Shown: positions 24,701-35,645 of the stretch, in pieces
How the letters are laid out: each line of letters opens with the position of its first letter
Position numbering within the stretch: the stretch's first letter is position 1
Assembly: GCA_963966185.1 (NCBI GenBank)
Contig: CAWZYM010000028.1
Coordinates: forward strand, 62,001 to 126,000
Length of the DNA: 64,000 bases
Origin: Rhabditoides inermis
Taxonomy: Eukaryota; Nematoda; Chromadorea; Rhabditida; Rhabditidae
Direction: 5' to 3'
The notes under the pieces: model-generated
The model's database searches: none
Told to the model about the DNA's origin: nothing
What the model saw: only the letters and a program-made list of their open reading frames with translations
Translations under genes and position numbers: made by a program

Positions 24701-27323
24701 AGACAGCAGTGCCCAAGCAGACGGATCACTACTTCGAGACCATGCAAGCATCCTGGGACAAGCAGTTCGATGTTCGCGGGTCGGCCGCGGCAGCTGCCCC
24801 TTCCCCTTCCCCCTTTCCTGCCAGTGCACACGATCGAGACTCTCCTAATAGACACATTATCATCACCATATCCCCACGAGTGCATCCAACCAGCTAAAGG
24901 AACTCATTCAATCACTGTTGTGTTTCGTCACTCCAAATCTCACACCGTATACTTATAGATATAAATGATGCTCGTTGATTACGTGAGTTTCGATAAAGTG
25001 AATACATGACAAGTACTGATGTTGAGTTTTTTTACCTACGTAGAAAGCCAACACATGACTGTCGTAAGGCTGGCCTCATTTGTGGTAAACAAACAAAGAT
25101 GACGAAAATAATTGAAACATTTCCGCTTTCCTTCGCTTCAATAACACAATATCAGATGTGCCAATGACGCGTTTCGGTCGGACAAAAGAAATTTTTTCAT
25201 TCAGGGAGATAATCAAGGTGAGTAGATCACGACAATGTGCTGTACCAGGCATCACATGATGCAGGTGAAGCACAAACTCCTGCTACCTCTACAGTGGCCG
25301 CGCGGACTACTTTATTGCTAGAGACATTGGGAAATGGAGAGACACGCGCGCTCACCGTCTGCGCACTATTTTGCCGTCAATAGGAGGCTACATTCCGCGC
25401 ACTGTAATTCAATCTTCGTCAAAAATTTCAGGATTGCAGCCCATTCTTCTTCTCCTCCTATACTATCTTGTTCACAACTAAATCACTCCATACCGACGAA
25501 CGAGCATTCTCCTCCGGCTCTTCCTGCTTCCTTATTTGCCTCTACAGTCACAACAGTCAAGGAAGGAGTGCTCATACCCCGCCCCTCCAACGACGCCCCT
25601 TCAGTGGACCAGAGTCAGAGTCAGTGGACGATCTGCCTTCATATCACACTATTCGCAAAAACGCATATGCAGACTGCGAAAGCAAACTATAAAAATGAAT
25701 ATGAACTCGTACCTGAATAGTAGCCATGCCTCCTCGAGAGGACTGCCGCGCAGGTTGTGGCGGATCTGAGAGACACTCGCGAGCACACGCGCCACGGCCA
25801 CTCGGCGCCCATCGACCAGAGCAAGAGACTGCAGAGCCAAGACCATCCTCCCCTCCCTCTCCCCCACTCACGCCAATCTTGCCCCTGTCCACGTAGCCTG
25901 CCAGTGGTATCACATCGACCGCCGACTGATGGCGCGCCAGAGAAGCCACCTCCGAGTCACTCAGGCTACTGCAATCCAGACCATACCACGCAACACCGAG
26001 TGGACAGTACCCGTTGAAGAGGAAGTTCTCCTCGATCACCGTGCGGTTGGAGAAGAGCGGCACGTCGGAGAGGATGTTGAGTGGGGACAGAGTCGACTGA
26101 GACACGAATGCATTTCCTCTCTCCCTTACCTTCTCCATCTTCCTATCTACTTTCTCTCTCTCCCTCCCTCCCTCCCTCTCTCTCCCACTTTCTCCCCTCT
26201 CTCCACTCACCATCTCGGCCACCCTCCACAGTGCTCTTGGTGTGAGCACAGCCTGGCCGAGCTTCCCTGCCAGTTCTGTCGACAGGTTGAGCTGCTTGGC
26301 GAGGATCGGCGCCGCGTCCGCGCATGTCGACACGTTCAACAGCTCAAGCAGCATAACATACACCTTATAAACCTTATACACCTTAACATACACCTCACTT
26401 ACACCCTATACACCTTATATATGTCCTACCAGGAAGTCCAGCGCTCAACACACCAGTCATCAATCAAAAACACGTAAAAGAGTAACAACAAAAACGAGAA
26501 TTTAGATCAAGTGGTTTGGAATGCTAAGCTGCGATAGCTGGCCGCTCACCTCGCACACTCTCCAGCCACTCCACTGCTCCACGTCAAGCGAAGCGAGCAA
26601 GTGCACCAGGCGGGCAGAGCCTGCAAGCACACACCCACATTGTGCCACAGGAAACACGTAGATAGACATGACAACTGTAGCTGAACTGCTCACCCCCAAT
26701 CACTTCATCCAATCGACGGGGGTCGTCGGCCGACCAGGCGAGAGTGTCTGCCATGATGTGCAGGGAGCGAGTGATACTGTAAGGGGGGATGAGGAGTGAG
26801 AGAGAAAGAGAGAGAGAGAGAGAGGGGGGGGAGGGAGAGAGAGAAAGAGAGTGTGTGTCGGCCACCCACATGCTGTCGTTGATGGCTCGTCCGTCGTTGA
26901 TGGTCGTGTTCTCTCCGTCCGTCGAAGGACACGACAGACACGTGTTGGCCAACGAACAAGCGTAGCTCTGTCACACATTCCGCATACACAAAATGGACAC
27001 TTGTATGATGACGTACCTGCACGAACGGTGCGAGACCGGCCGACGGGAACGCCTTCGAGTCATAGTGGCCTAATCGATATTGCTAACAATCAATCGATAC
27101 GCACAAACACTCACACTGCGGGTATGCGTAGACAAAGTCCCTGGTGCGAACGAGGGCGAGGATTGCGAAAAGGACAATCGGAACGAGAAGCTCCACGAAC
27201 AGCCATTTCTCAACACAAACTCTATCTATGGGAACAACGACGACGACGACACACCTTCTGTCGCTTCTTGGTCAGAAGAGCCTTCCAGGAGAGGAAGCGA
27301 AACTGCCGCCAGAACCCTGTCAT
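10642..27323 (-). CDS. ABCA-type full ABC transporter (CED-7/ABT-like)
   Basis: One gene of roughly fifty small exons. ATG at 27323 opens [20 protein letters not shown], then the first membrane helix ([19 protein letters not shown]). A large extracellular domain follows (about 27100-20470), then helices (20470-19445). NBD1 lies at about 19210-18080: Walker [10 protein letters not shown], signature LSGGQKRR, Walker [14 protein letters not shown] and H-loop [14 protein letters not shown]2 begins near 17120 with [18 protein letters not shown] and [16 protein letters not shown]. Its loop spans 16900-14050 and its helices 13700-12617. NBD2 (about 12300-11150) has Walker [12 protein letters not shown], signature [10 protein letters not shown], a DEPSSGMDP Walker B and [12 protein letters not shown]. 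The C-terminus is the ABCA-typical [17 protein letters not shown] plus a basic Pro-rich tail. Family members export or flip lipids at membranes. Both ATP sites look intact. Introns hold two tRNAs, a retroelement and a receptor gene. Confidence 0.88.
13808..13880 (-). tRNA. tRNA-Arg (anticodon TCT)
   Basis: On the minus strand a full cloverleaf can be read. The acceptor arms GCCCGCG and CGTGGGC pair. The D arm begins TGGCCTAATGGAT. The anticodon stem TCTGA/TCAGA encloses loop CTTCTAA, giving anticodon TCT. The T arm GCCGGTTCGATCCCGGC contains a perfect B box. The gene has no intron and sits in an intron of the ABC transporter in the same orientation. Confidence 0.93.
14665..15734 (+). mobile_element. 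5'-truncated RTE-like non-LTR retrotransposon
   Basis: An open frame on the plus strand carries the second half of a reverse transcriptase: [33 protein letters not shown] with the catalytic YADD box, the [10 protein letters not shown] and FVYLGQVL blocks, then an RTE-type C-terminal region ([27 protein letters not shown]) ending in RRFSL and TAA near 15656. The endonuclease and early RT motifs are absent. The 3' end has no poly-A but three TTTGA units, as RTE-clade elements often show. The 12-bp duplication AATGACAAGATA flanks the insert at 14653-14664 and 15735-15746. It sits in a transporter intron, antisense to that gene. The frame's first codons belong to the target site, not the element. 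Confidence 0.9.
16228..16304. repeat. (CAA)n trinucleotide microsatellite
   Basis: About 25 perfect CAA units lie in an intron of the ABC transporter. Each frame reads open (poly-T, poly-Q/N or poly-V on the reverse strand), but these are not genes. Confidence 0.95.
16727..16798 (+). tRNA. tRNA-Pro (anticodon CGG)
   Basis: A complete cloverleaf. The acceptor GGCCGGA pairs with TTCGGCC with one wobble. The A-box region is TGGTCTAGGGGTATGA. The anticodon stem CTCGC/GCGAG encloses TTCGGGT, giving CGG. The T arm CCGGGTTCGAATCCCGG is perfect. It has no intron. The gene lies in an intron of the ABC transporter, antisense to it. Confidence 0.95.
22884..24897 (+). CDS. Sre-family chemoreceptor nested in an ABC transporter intron
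   Basis: About ten exons fit in one 3.5-kb transporter intron on the opposite strand. ATG at 22884 follows TCTCCAG, a likely splice or trans-splice acceptor. Helical segments in order: [87 protein letters not shown], and [19 protein letters not shown]. Family landmarks are the intracellular [30 protein letters not shown], and the C-terminal [20 protein letters not shown], matching the ET-x-x-YF-x-x-x-W pattern of Sre receptors. All the junctions I checked are in phase. Sre receptors are GPCRs of nematode sensory neurons. The tail after RGSAAAAAP is low complexity and may be non-native. An in-frame upstream ATG at 22773 is less likely. Confidence 0.72.
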
Positions 27324-27590
27324 CACTACGTGTCAACTCCACTCGAATTAGCACATTTGATCCTGAAACGAATGTAATCAAAGACTATAGAAAGGGTGCA
27401 TCATCACTCAAAATGTCACCAGTGATAATATAAATATGCACAAAGAAAGCAACATCGTCTCAAAAGCGCAGAAAAGAGCCCGCCTGAATGGACAGTCCTA
27501 AGATAAAAAGTGCTCAAACATCTTGTCAGCGAGTGCGAAAACTGTAAAGATCATAACGCCAAAGCGAGAGAGGAAGAGAAAGGGAGAGAA

Positions 27591-27636
<46 letters not shown>

Positions 27637-27741
27637 AGGATGAAGGTGGGTGAGCGAGGTAGAGAAAGAAGGAGAAAGATAGAGAAGAGAATCAAAGAGA
27701 GCGAGAGAGAGCGAGAGAGAGCGAGAGAGAGCGAGAGCGAG

Positions 27742-27790
<49 letters not shown>

Positions 27791-28385
27791 AGTGTTGACA
27801 TAGTGGAAACTGGCTGTAGCTGGTTCCCTCCACTCTCCCTACTCACTCTCACTCTCCCACACATACAATTCAAACATGGCTATTATCACAGTTTACACGA
27901 AAATTGCAATTCCCAGCACCTTATCAGCTGTAGCAATATAAATAAGATTTGGCGTTTATCTCTCTCACTCTCTCCCTCGCAAGTCCACGTCATTGATTTT
28001 CCTTTTCAGCCTATGCGGCCCAGGCAAAAGCGCGCAAACGTAATCAAAAGATGATTCATGCATGTATTAGTTAGTCTCTATATCATATAATCTCTCTGTC
28101 CCTCTCGGTTAGATATCGCACATGCAGCAAACATGTCACAAATCGAATCAAATCCTCGCGATTCCCTCACGCAAGTCGTTTATTACACACATGTGGATGC
28201 ACATACAACGCACACGACAATATCAGCATAAGTCAAGCATACGTACATAGCAAAGAAGAGACAAGTGATTCACAAGATAGAGAGAGGATTGAGATACAAT
28301 GATTATGACTGTACACAATAAATAGGTTAGACAAGAGAGACACGAGATACAAGTGAACTGCTTCGAGTGCTCCTCCTCCTCCTCC
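27324..28385. other. Intergenic region with long GA microsatellite
   Basis: This lies between the ABC transporter start and the bromodomain gene stop, both on the minus strand. A GA/GCGA repeat fills about 27570-27785. No coding exon was recognised. The promoter of the transporter should be here. Confidence 0.5.
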
Positions 28386-28785
28386 TCAGACGAAGAACTC
28401 GCTCAATATGTCGTCGTCGAGTGCGAGCGCATCCCGAACCGCCGGAGGCTGCACCACCTCAAACACAACACAACATTCAGTGTCTGGAGAAAGTGAAGGC
28501 CCGCAAATCGAATACCAACAACTCCAAAACGTAGCCATTCAACTGTTCGATTAGTGGGTGTGTACCAGAACCGCTTAGGAATAAACTATTCTAATCCAGT
28601 CTACAGCTATTACTGAAAACAATGCGTTCATCCAAATTTATGTTGTTGTATATGAGTAGTGTATCCCTCTATACCTGTCCAGGCTGTGTCCACTCGGCGG
28701 CCGTCGCAGCCAGCTGATTGGCCACCGACGCAGCCGCGCGCTGCTCCTGAACACAACACATTCACACCACACCACCACCTCCCTC

Positions 28786-28828
<43 letters not shown>

Positions 28829-28936
28829 CAGTGGTCCGGGCGGCGGGGCTCGGGTGAGGGGCATCGGGGGCGCCTGCGACAGACGACGCTGCTGCAGGTG
28901 CGCCAGGTCCAACACCGCACTGAAAACAATGTAAGT

Positions 28937-28990
<54 letters not shown>

Positions 28991-31336
28991 GGAGAGAGAA
29001 GACGTGAAGAGAGAGGGAACCACGTACCGTCCAGTAGCGTCAAGCTGTGCCTGCACTCCACATGGCGGCGCCACTCCCATCTTGGCCCGAACCTCCGCCA
29101 CAAAGCTCACGTCCAGGCCTGCACACGACAACAATCACAAACAATCTGTGCATCCGCACACTCACCTAGATTATCCAGCGACTCGACCTCCGATAGAAGC
29201 TCGTCCAGCGATGGCTCAGTGCCCTGCAAAAAAATATGTCACAACCCGATCCATGAAACTAGTCCTTGTCCCCACTGACAGCTGGCTTGTCGGGGTTCTC
29301 GAGGGCAGTGATGCACCGCGCGTGCTCTCCCTCCGTCAGAGTATCCAGCAGGTCGTCCACAATCTGAAAGCTCGCCGCAATAGTCCAGACCACTCCAGTC
29401 TCCCTCTCCTCTCCTCTCTCTCCACCCACCGTGATGAAGTGCTGTCCGCTGTCTGCTACTAGCTGTCGCAGCGAGAGCGCGTCCGTCGCCGTTCCCCGGT
29501 CGCCGTACGTCCGCAGCAGAAGGTCGCTGTCCCTCTTAGACAGAGTCGCCCACGTAGAGTCGAACTGCGGAGCGAACGACGCGAAAGGACCTCAAACTAC
29601 TCAATGCAGCACATACACAACAACGAACAATCCAAAAACAACAGCAAAATATAAACACTAACCGTAGTTGAGGTATGTGATGGGCCTTGCCGAGCTGAGT
29701 TTGTGTTCGACGGGCGGGTACATGCCGGGAGTGCCCTCGTCCAGACCACCCACCAAGTCGATCAGACGCAGCTTCGACTTGTCACTGCAACACAAACAAG
29801 GATCACATTGCTGGATCAATGACACCACTCACGTCTCCTCTCCGATCACGTTGAGGACGGTGGCGCCGTCTCGGTTGTCGATGAACGCCAGCTTGGCGCC
29901 GTCGTTCAGACCTCGCTTGGCGAGGCGAGGACGGACAGACGGGTCCGCGCCCGCCGCCAGCGCCTGCAACACAACCACATACATCACTCCAGCAACAGCA
30001 ACTCTCTCCTACCCACCTCTGGAGTGAGGTCGTCGGTGAGGGGCAGCCTCCTCTTGTTGTCCGCGCGCGGTTTGGCGACGGGTGCGAGTGGAGTGAGACC
30101 CGCCTTCTCCAGGGGAACCTGCACATCATACTCAACCATCAATGCACACTCTGTACATGCATACCTGGTTGGCGAACGGAAGAGTGTGGAACACATAGCG
30201 CAGGTGCTGCTCGGAGAAGTAGAACTTGGTGATAGCAGCGAGCTGGAAAGTGTGCAACAAATTTTGCAAAATCCATCTATCTACAATCGACAATACAATC
30301 TACAAACGCTAAGAAAGCTACCTTGCTGGCGGCGAAGTGGTATACGGTGTTGGGATGGTTGTATGCGAGTGCGTTCGCCACAATCAGGTCCGCGTCCGTG
30401 CGCACCTCCGCGATAGACTCGTACGCGTCAGACTCGATCTAATCAAACAACAATACATTTACAACAACAGATAACAGATTATTTCAACAATTAACACAAT
30501 ACATTTGTAATAATACAATATAACATATCAATTCGCGTACCTTGTCGCGCATGGTGGCAAAGTCCATGGGAGTGGCGATGACGGTGTGATAGTCGGGCGC
30601 CTGCGACTGCGTCACCGGGAACGCAAAGTACTCGTCCGGATCCTGCGAGCAAATCGATAAATCAATATCACGCGATGTGGCGCACCTTGTTCATGAGCTT
30701 CCTGAGCATGTAGTCGCACATGAGCTGGAATGGCGAGTACTTGCCGAGGGTCGGGGGGCGCATCTCAGGCTCCGGAGACTCGACGGGCGGAGACGCAACC
30801 GGCTGAGATAAAGTGTCATCAAAGAGTATGTGGACTGCACGCACCTCCTCCTCCTCTTCCTCCTCGATCAGCCCCTGCTCGATGGCCTTCTTCTTCGCCT
30901 CCTCCTCTTTCGCCTTCTTCTCCGCACGCCTCTTCGACTTGGCAGCCGAATCAGTGAGCAGCTTCGACTTCGGGCGGCGCTGCGAGTATGCGATTCCGAT
31001 ATTGCACATAAACATACACACATACCTTTGCCCTTTTGGCGGGCTTGGCTCCGTCGTCGTCGCCCTCCTCCCCGCTGTCATGTCCGCTCTCCTCATGCTC
31101 GCTTTGCTCCTTCTCCTCCTCCTCCGCCTCCTCCTTCATCTTTATGCGGGCAGACGCAGCGCGGGGCGTGCGTCCCGACGTACCTTCCGATATATATGTG
31201 TATCATTCAAAAGCAACGCATGCAGTTGTGTTGTGAAAACAAGTTTTAAAAAAAAACACTCACGAGCCGGTGTGCCCTTTCCGGATGGAGGCGCGCCGAC
31301 CATCGAGCGACGGGCGACCTTCTTGTCGTCCGACAT
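28386..31336 (-). CDS. swsn-9: BRD7/BRD9-type bromodomain subunit of SWI/SNF
   Basis: About seventeen exons. The N-terminus (MSDDKKVARRSMVGAPPSGK) is followed by an acidic/basic nuclear stretch (EEEEKEQSEHEE, KSKRRAEKKAKEEEAKKK). The bromodomain spans about 30803-30322: GKYSPFQLMCDYMLRKLM, YFAFPVTQSQAPDYHTVI, a PMDFATMRDKI block, then DLIVANALAYNHPNTVYHFA with the acetyl-lysine-contacting Asn. After it come VRPRLAKRGLNDGAKLAFID, TVLNVIG and GMYPPVEHKLSSARPITYLNY. These match the conserved region following the bromodomain in BRD7/BRD9. The C-terminus is DILSEFFV. BRD7/9 proteins read acetylated lysines in PBAF or ncBAF remodelling complexes. The symbol follows the C. elegans BRD7/9 homologue by family inference. 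Confidence 0.85.
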
Positions 31337-31898
31337 TCTAGACGCACTAGCATATTAGTTCACCAGGAAATGCATGAGAATTTGCTAAGATGATGAAACA
31401 CGTGCAATCGAATGCAAAAAATAAACAAAAACAGCAACAAAAAGGCGGCGCCACGCACGCCAAAAATTCTTGAACGCCGTTCTATGCACACATAGCGTTG
31501 TTTGCGTACACTAACCGCGCACAGTACAGACTGGAAATATGATGAAACGTAGCATTGTAAACTATTTTTAAAAATAAATAAAAACTATTTTATTGTTAAC
31601 CTGATTTCTTCGGTAAATATCAAATTAAATAAAACATTATACACATTTATAAACATATAGCAAAGAACATGTCGGTGGGTGCATCATGAGCTCGATTTGA
31701 TCTCTGCGTCCATCCAAATGATAAAACACGTGCATACATTTCACGGCGCTGTTATTTCCTGCAATAAGGAAGAGCAATTCGGTAGCGCACAACGTTTATC
31801 CATAGATCGTCTCGTCTGTGCTTTTGATCTCTTCGTTTATGCTGCCGCCGTGGGCATATAACAGCGTCTCCGCCCGTCTCCTTCCCCCATTCCAAACC
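31337..31898. promoter_or_regulatory. Divergent intergenic region
   Basis: This 560-base region separates the bromodomain gene (minus) and the O-glucosyltransferase gene (plus). It is AT-rich at 31550-31660 and should contain both promoters. No clear TATA box or coding exon was seen. Confidence 0.4.
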
Positions 31899-34849
31899 AT
31901 GCTCCCGTGTCTCCTACTTCTCATTCCTGCCACGTCCGCCCTGTCCGCGCACTGTTTCGGTCCACTGGAGATCGACCTCCCCGTCAGATACCTCCACATC
32001 CAGCCTGTAGTCGATGGCTTCAATGCCACCACGTCCCTCGGAGACATCCACGTCACACTCGAGCACGACCAGTGCAGGTTTTGAGTTTTTCATGACGCTT
32101 GCTCGACTCACATATCAGAGTTCTTCAGATTGTATCACGAAGTAATTGACCGGATGGATGGTCAATACATCTTTCGCCTACAGCTTTTCTCATCTTGCCC
32201 CTCATTTACTGTATCTTTCAAGCTCCGCGGAAAACTTCTTTGTTCCAAAGAAGTGCGAAAAAGTATGGTTTTTCTAATAGATTGTATACAATGTTGTTGT
32301 TTTTGAGATTCCGGTTCACTACTACCAGAAAGTTGTCGTTGTCCGATAGATCTCGATTCCTGGCTGCATACCGCACAGTGCGCGATGCCAGATCAAATCC
32401 TATCTGATCTCAGCCGATGGGACTCCATCGACTTTCAAGATGTTATAGATAAAGTATGTTATTTCACAACAAATAAAATTGATGTATATCTTTCCAGATA
32501 CACGAAAAGTGGGGAAGTGAACGAATGCGATACTCGAGTGCTCTCTGTCACTATCAAATCATCGACAATCAGGTAGTAAGCAAACATTCAAACAAATAAA
32601 CAACACGCAATCAGGTATACCGACGCTGCTACGGCGAGCACGTGGGATTCCATCAATACGCCGATGCCATCCTCACTTCTCTCACTCGCAAGATCCGCCT
32701 GCCCAATACGGAGTTCATTATGAACCTGGGCGACTATCCGCTGGAAAGAGATCTCGTCGAGGTACACATCTCTTTCTCCATTTCATCAACTTCTTTTCCA
32801 GCCCGTGCCTATATTCTCATGGTGTGGATCGACGAATACGGCCGACATAGTCGCCCCCACATACTCCCTCACTGAATCCATCCTGTCCTCTTCACACACA
32901 TTCATGCAGGTATGACGTCATTCCCTGTAACATCACCAACGACTGCAGATTCACAAAATCCGCCGCTCTCCGAAAGACCACGTGCCGTGGGAGAGAAAGC
33001 ACGACAAGCTGGTATTCCGTGGAAGAGACTCGAATAAGGTGAGGCGAGGAATGGGAGGGGATGCAACCACTCTTCTAGGAGCGTCTCTCTGTGGCAGCCA
33101 TGTCCAGTGCACACCCCTCTCTCATAGACGCCGGCATCACTTCTTACTTCTTCCACGAAAAACATCAACACTCCCCCGCCGCCAACAGAATGCCATTCCA
33201 AGACTTTTTCAAAGTGTGTTCTTTCCTTTGCTCTCTCCATTTCAATCATTCCAGTACCGCTATATCCTTTCTATTGATGGAACTGTGGCTGCGTATCGTC
33301 TCCCATTTCTACTAGACGGCGACTCTGTCATTTTCAAGGTGAACTCTACATACCTTGAAAACTCATATTCTTTATATAAAAAAAGATATACTTTCAGACC
33401 CCATCTCCATACTACGAACATTTCTATAATCTGCTCATACCAGGTACGTCTATTGTTCAAAATGTGTTTATTGTATTACAATTATTATATACAAATTGCA
33501 ATATTATGATTATACATAGCATATAGCATTACTCCTTAATCGGCTCGACAGATCCTTCGGGAGTAGGCGGTCGGACGGGGAAAACAGACTCAGTGGACTG
33601 CTCCTCCTTCTCCTGCTCCTTCTCCTGCTCCTTCTCCTGCTCCTTCTCCTGCTCCTTCTCCTTGTGTTGAATGGAGATGGGAATCTGCCTCCTCTCGATC
33701 TCCTTCTTCTTCTCCTCAGCTTCGATCGATAGTCGACCTCCCTCCAATGCACACTTGACTGTGTCAGAATTAACGGAAGAAGGGAGAATCACACGACGGG
33801 AGAAGTGCCTGAAACGAGAAAGTGAGATGCCATATTATAATGTTTATATAATCAGTGATATGCGTGAAACACAAACCAGTAGTACGTACCTTGTGTATGA
33901 TCCGTGCTCGTTGGACTCTTCGTGGCGTCCCTCTATCTTCAGTTCGCGTCCCTCCAGACTGATGCTCAGCTCATCCGGACGATAGTCGGACACATCGAAT
34001 GTCTTCTGGAACTTGGATGACGACTGCTCCTTCTGATCCACTGCTCCTCCAAATAGCATAGCGAGTGGATGGACGGATTGACGGCAGGGAAGAGGGAGGA
34101 ATGCCCTCTCGAGGACATCAATGTCCCTCATAGAGTGGTAGGGATGGTAGCGGTAGAACATGACTGCACACGGTAGACTGTTACACTGATACACCTTCCT
34201 CTCACACCCAGTTTATATTCCAGTCCAGCGAATTCTTCTAGATTCCTCTAGGATAGAGTAGAATATTCGAGAGGGCATTTACATTAGCGAGCGAGCGAAG
34301 TCCCGCCCCCATGGAATAGGCTCCGCCCATCTAGAATGTTCTCGAATCAACGGGCGTTCCCTCGGCAGTGATGAAATTGAAATGAAATATTCTGTGTTTT
34401 TTATAGAAAATGTGAGAATAAACCTTTTGTGAAAAAAATAAACAAACCATTAATATAGGTGTACACTACATACCCGTCGCTGCCACCGAGAAAGAACTGC
34501 TGGAAAAAGTTGAATGGGCAAGGCGACAAAATTTCAACAAGGTAATTCTTTTTATCTCTCCCCTTCTCTTATTTATACATTCCTTCAGACCCTACAAGCT
34601 CAACGTCAATTCGTACTCGACCACCTCCAACCAATCAATATCTACTGCTACTGGGTCACACTCATCAAGGTGAGAGAGAGAGAGAGAGATGAAGAGAGAG
34701 AGAGAGAAATGGATCAATTACCATCCATTCAGGAATACTCTTCCCTTCTCTCCTCTCCCCCTTGCGAGCCCGACGAAGACATGATTCTTGTCGAAGATCC
34801 CCACATTAACCCCTCCTCTTGTGATTGCCCAATCCACGATGAGTTGTGA
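31899..34849 (+). CDS. ER protein O-glucosyltransferase, KDELC/POGLUT2-3 type
   Basis: A signal peptide ([20 protein letters not shown]) is followed by a short filamin-like beta domain ([33 protein letters not shown]). The CAP10-type catalytic domain follows: [93 protein letters not shown] and [16 protein letters not shown]. After a 1-kb intron come [36 protein letters not shown] and a Cys-rich end. The last four residues are HDEL, an ER-retrieval signal. The family transfers glucose or xylose to serines of EGF repeats such as those of Notch. The WRGRD-like motif reads FRGRD. The large intron (about 33444-34459) contains the small heat-shock gene on the opposite strand. Confidence 0.87.
33529..34161 (-). 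CDS. Small heat-shock protein (alpha-crystallin domain), nested gene
   Basis: Two exons encode about 180 residues. The N-terminus is [20 protein letters not shown]. The alpha-crystallin domain contains [32 protein letters not shown], then after the intron [20 protein letters not shown] and GRLSIEAEE. The family's C-terminal I-x-I motif is present as IPISI. Beyond it is an unusual highly charged tail of five tandem EKEQ units from a 12-bp DNA repeat (33601-33661), ending SVEPIKE. The protein is an ATP-independent holdase forming oligomers in the cytosol. A longer reading from an ATG at 34194 is possible, but 34161 fits the family better. The gene sits entirely in an intron of the O-glucosyltransferase gene, with its own heat-shock promoter. 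Confidence 0.88.
34205..34350 (-). promoter_or_regulatory. Heat-shock promoter: TATA box and two heat-shock elements
   Basis: Reading toward the small heat-shock gene there is a TATA-like ATATAAAC at about 34211-34219. Two HSF-type sites lie upstream: GAATATTCGAGAG at 34261-34273 (GAA, TTC, near-perfect third unit) and GAATGTTCTCGAA at 34334-34346 (three perfect alternating units). A CCGCCC pair lies between them. Spacing to the ATG (about 100-185 bases) is typical of heat-inducible genes. Confidence 0.8.
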
Positions 34850-35645
34850 TAAATAAACACGTTCACTCATCAATATAAAAACTACATCAGTGAGAATCAT
34901 AAATTTAAAGATACAGTGGCCTATTTTTAACAATTTTTAATGATGTATAGTCCACAAAAACAGAAACAAACTTTAATTGGAACGGAGAAACAAAGGTTCA
35001 TCGTGATTGAGAAACGCTCATCGGCAACTCTGATCGCAGAATTTCAAAATCCCGCTTGAAAAAACATAGCAAACCCCGTTTGTATCGATAGCTGCGCGTG
35101 TCTTGAGTATATCTACCGCACTCAATATGTCTTCCGCAACTACTTATCCTTCGTGGTATTGTGGATAGCATGCGCGGCTGCTGATGTGACTTGTGACTGA
35201 TCCGGGTTTGATTCCCACCGCACCCGCATGTTTTGTGTAATTCCTCACGTGATTTTAACCCACATTTCAACTGGTACCGTGTGTTTTCTTGGCGAGCAAA
35301 GAGAAATTTGAAAATTTACCATCAGCATGGAATAGACCCCTGTATCTTCAAGCAGTCCTTCAGTCGGTGTCGTGTTGGAATTATTTCGTAGAAATGAGAG
35401 ACGATAAGCAAAACATGAAATATGTATTTTATTCTATGCGCGAAGCAAGAAGGTCTACATTTCCACTCTCCACATTTCTATTGTAATCAGATACAATTTC
35501 TTATTTTTAAAAATTCATTATAATACGTACAATTAGTATGAACAATTGGGGAGATCATACATTTATTCTTCAATCGGCTGTAAATAGAAGGTCGCGATAA
35601 ACATGTATTCTATATTCTTGTATATCCTATATTCCTGTTATACCT
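34850..35645. other. Gene-free stretch
   Basis: Between the O-glucosyltransferase stop and the stop of the GT11-like gene. A tRNA-like fragment with a degenerate B box (GGGTTTGATTCCC near 35204-35216) is present but does not fold into a cloverleaf. Otherwise AT-rich and without exon support. Confidence 0.4.

Noticed and set aside
35155..35230. Possible tRNA gene
   Set aside because: It has A- and B-box-like segments, but the T stem and acceptor arms do not pair; at best a tRNA-derived remnant.
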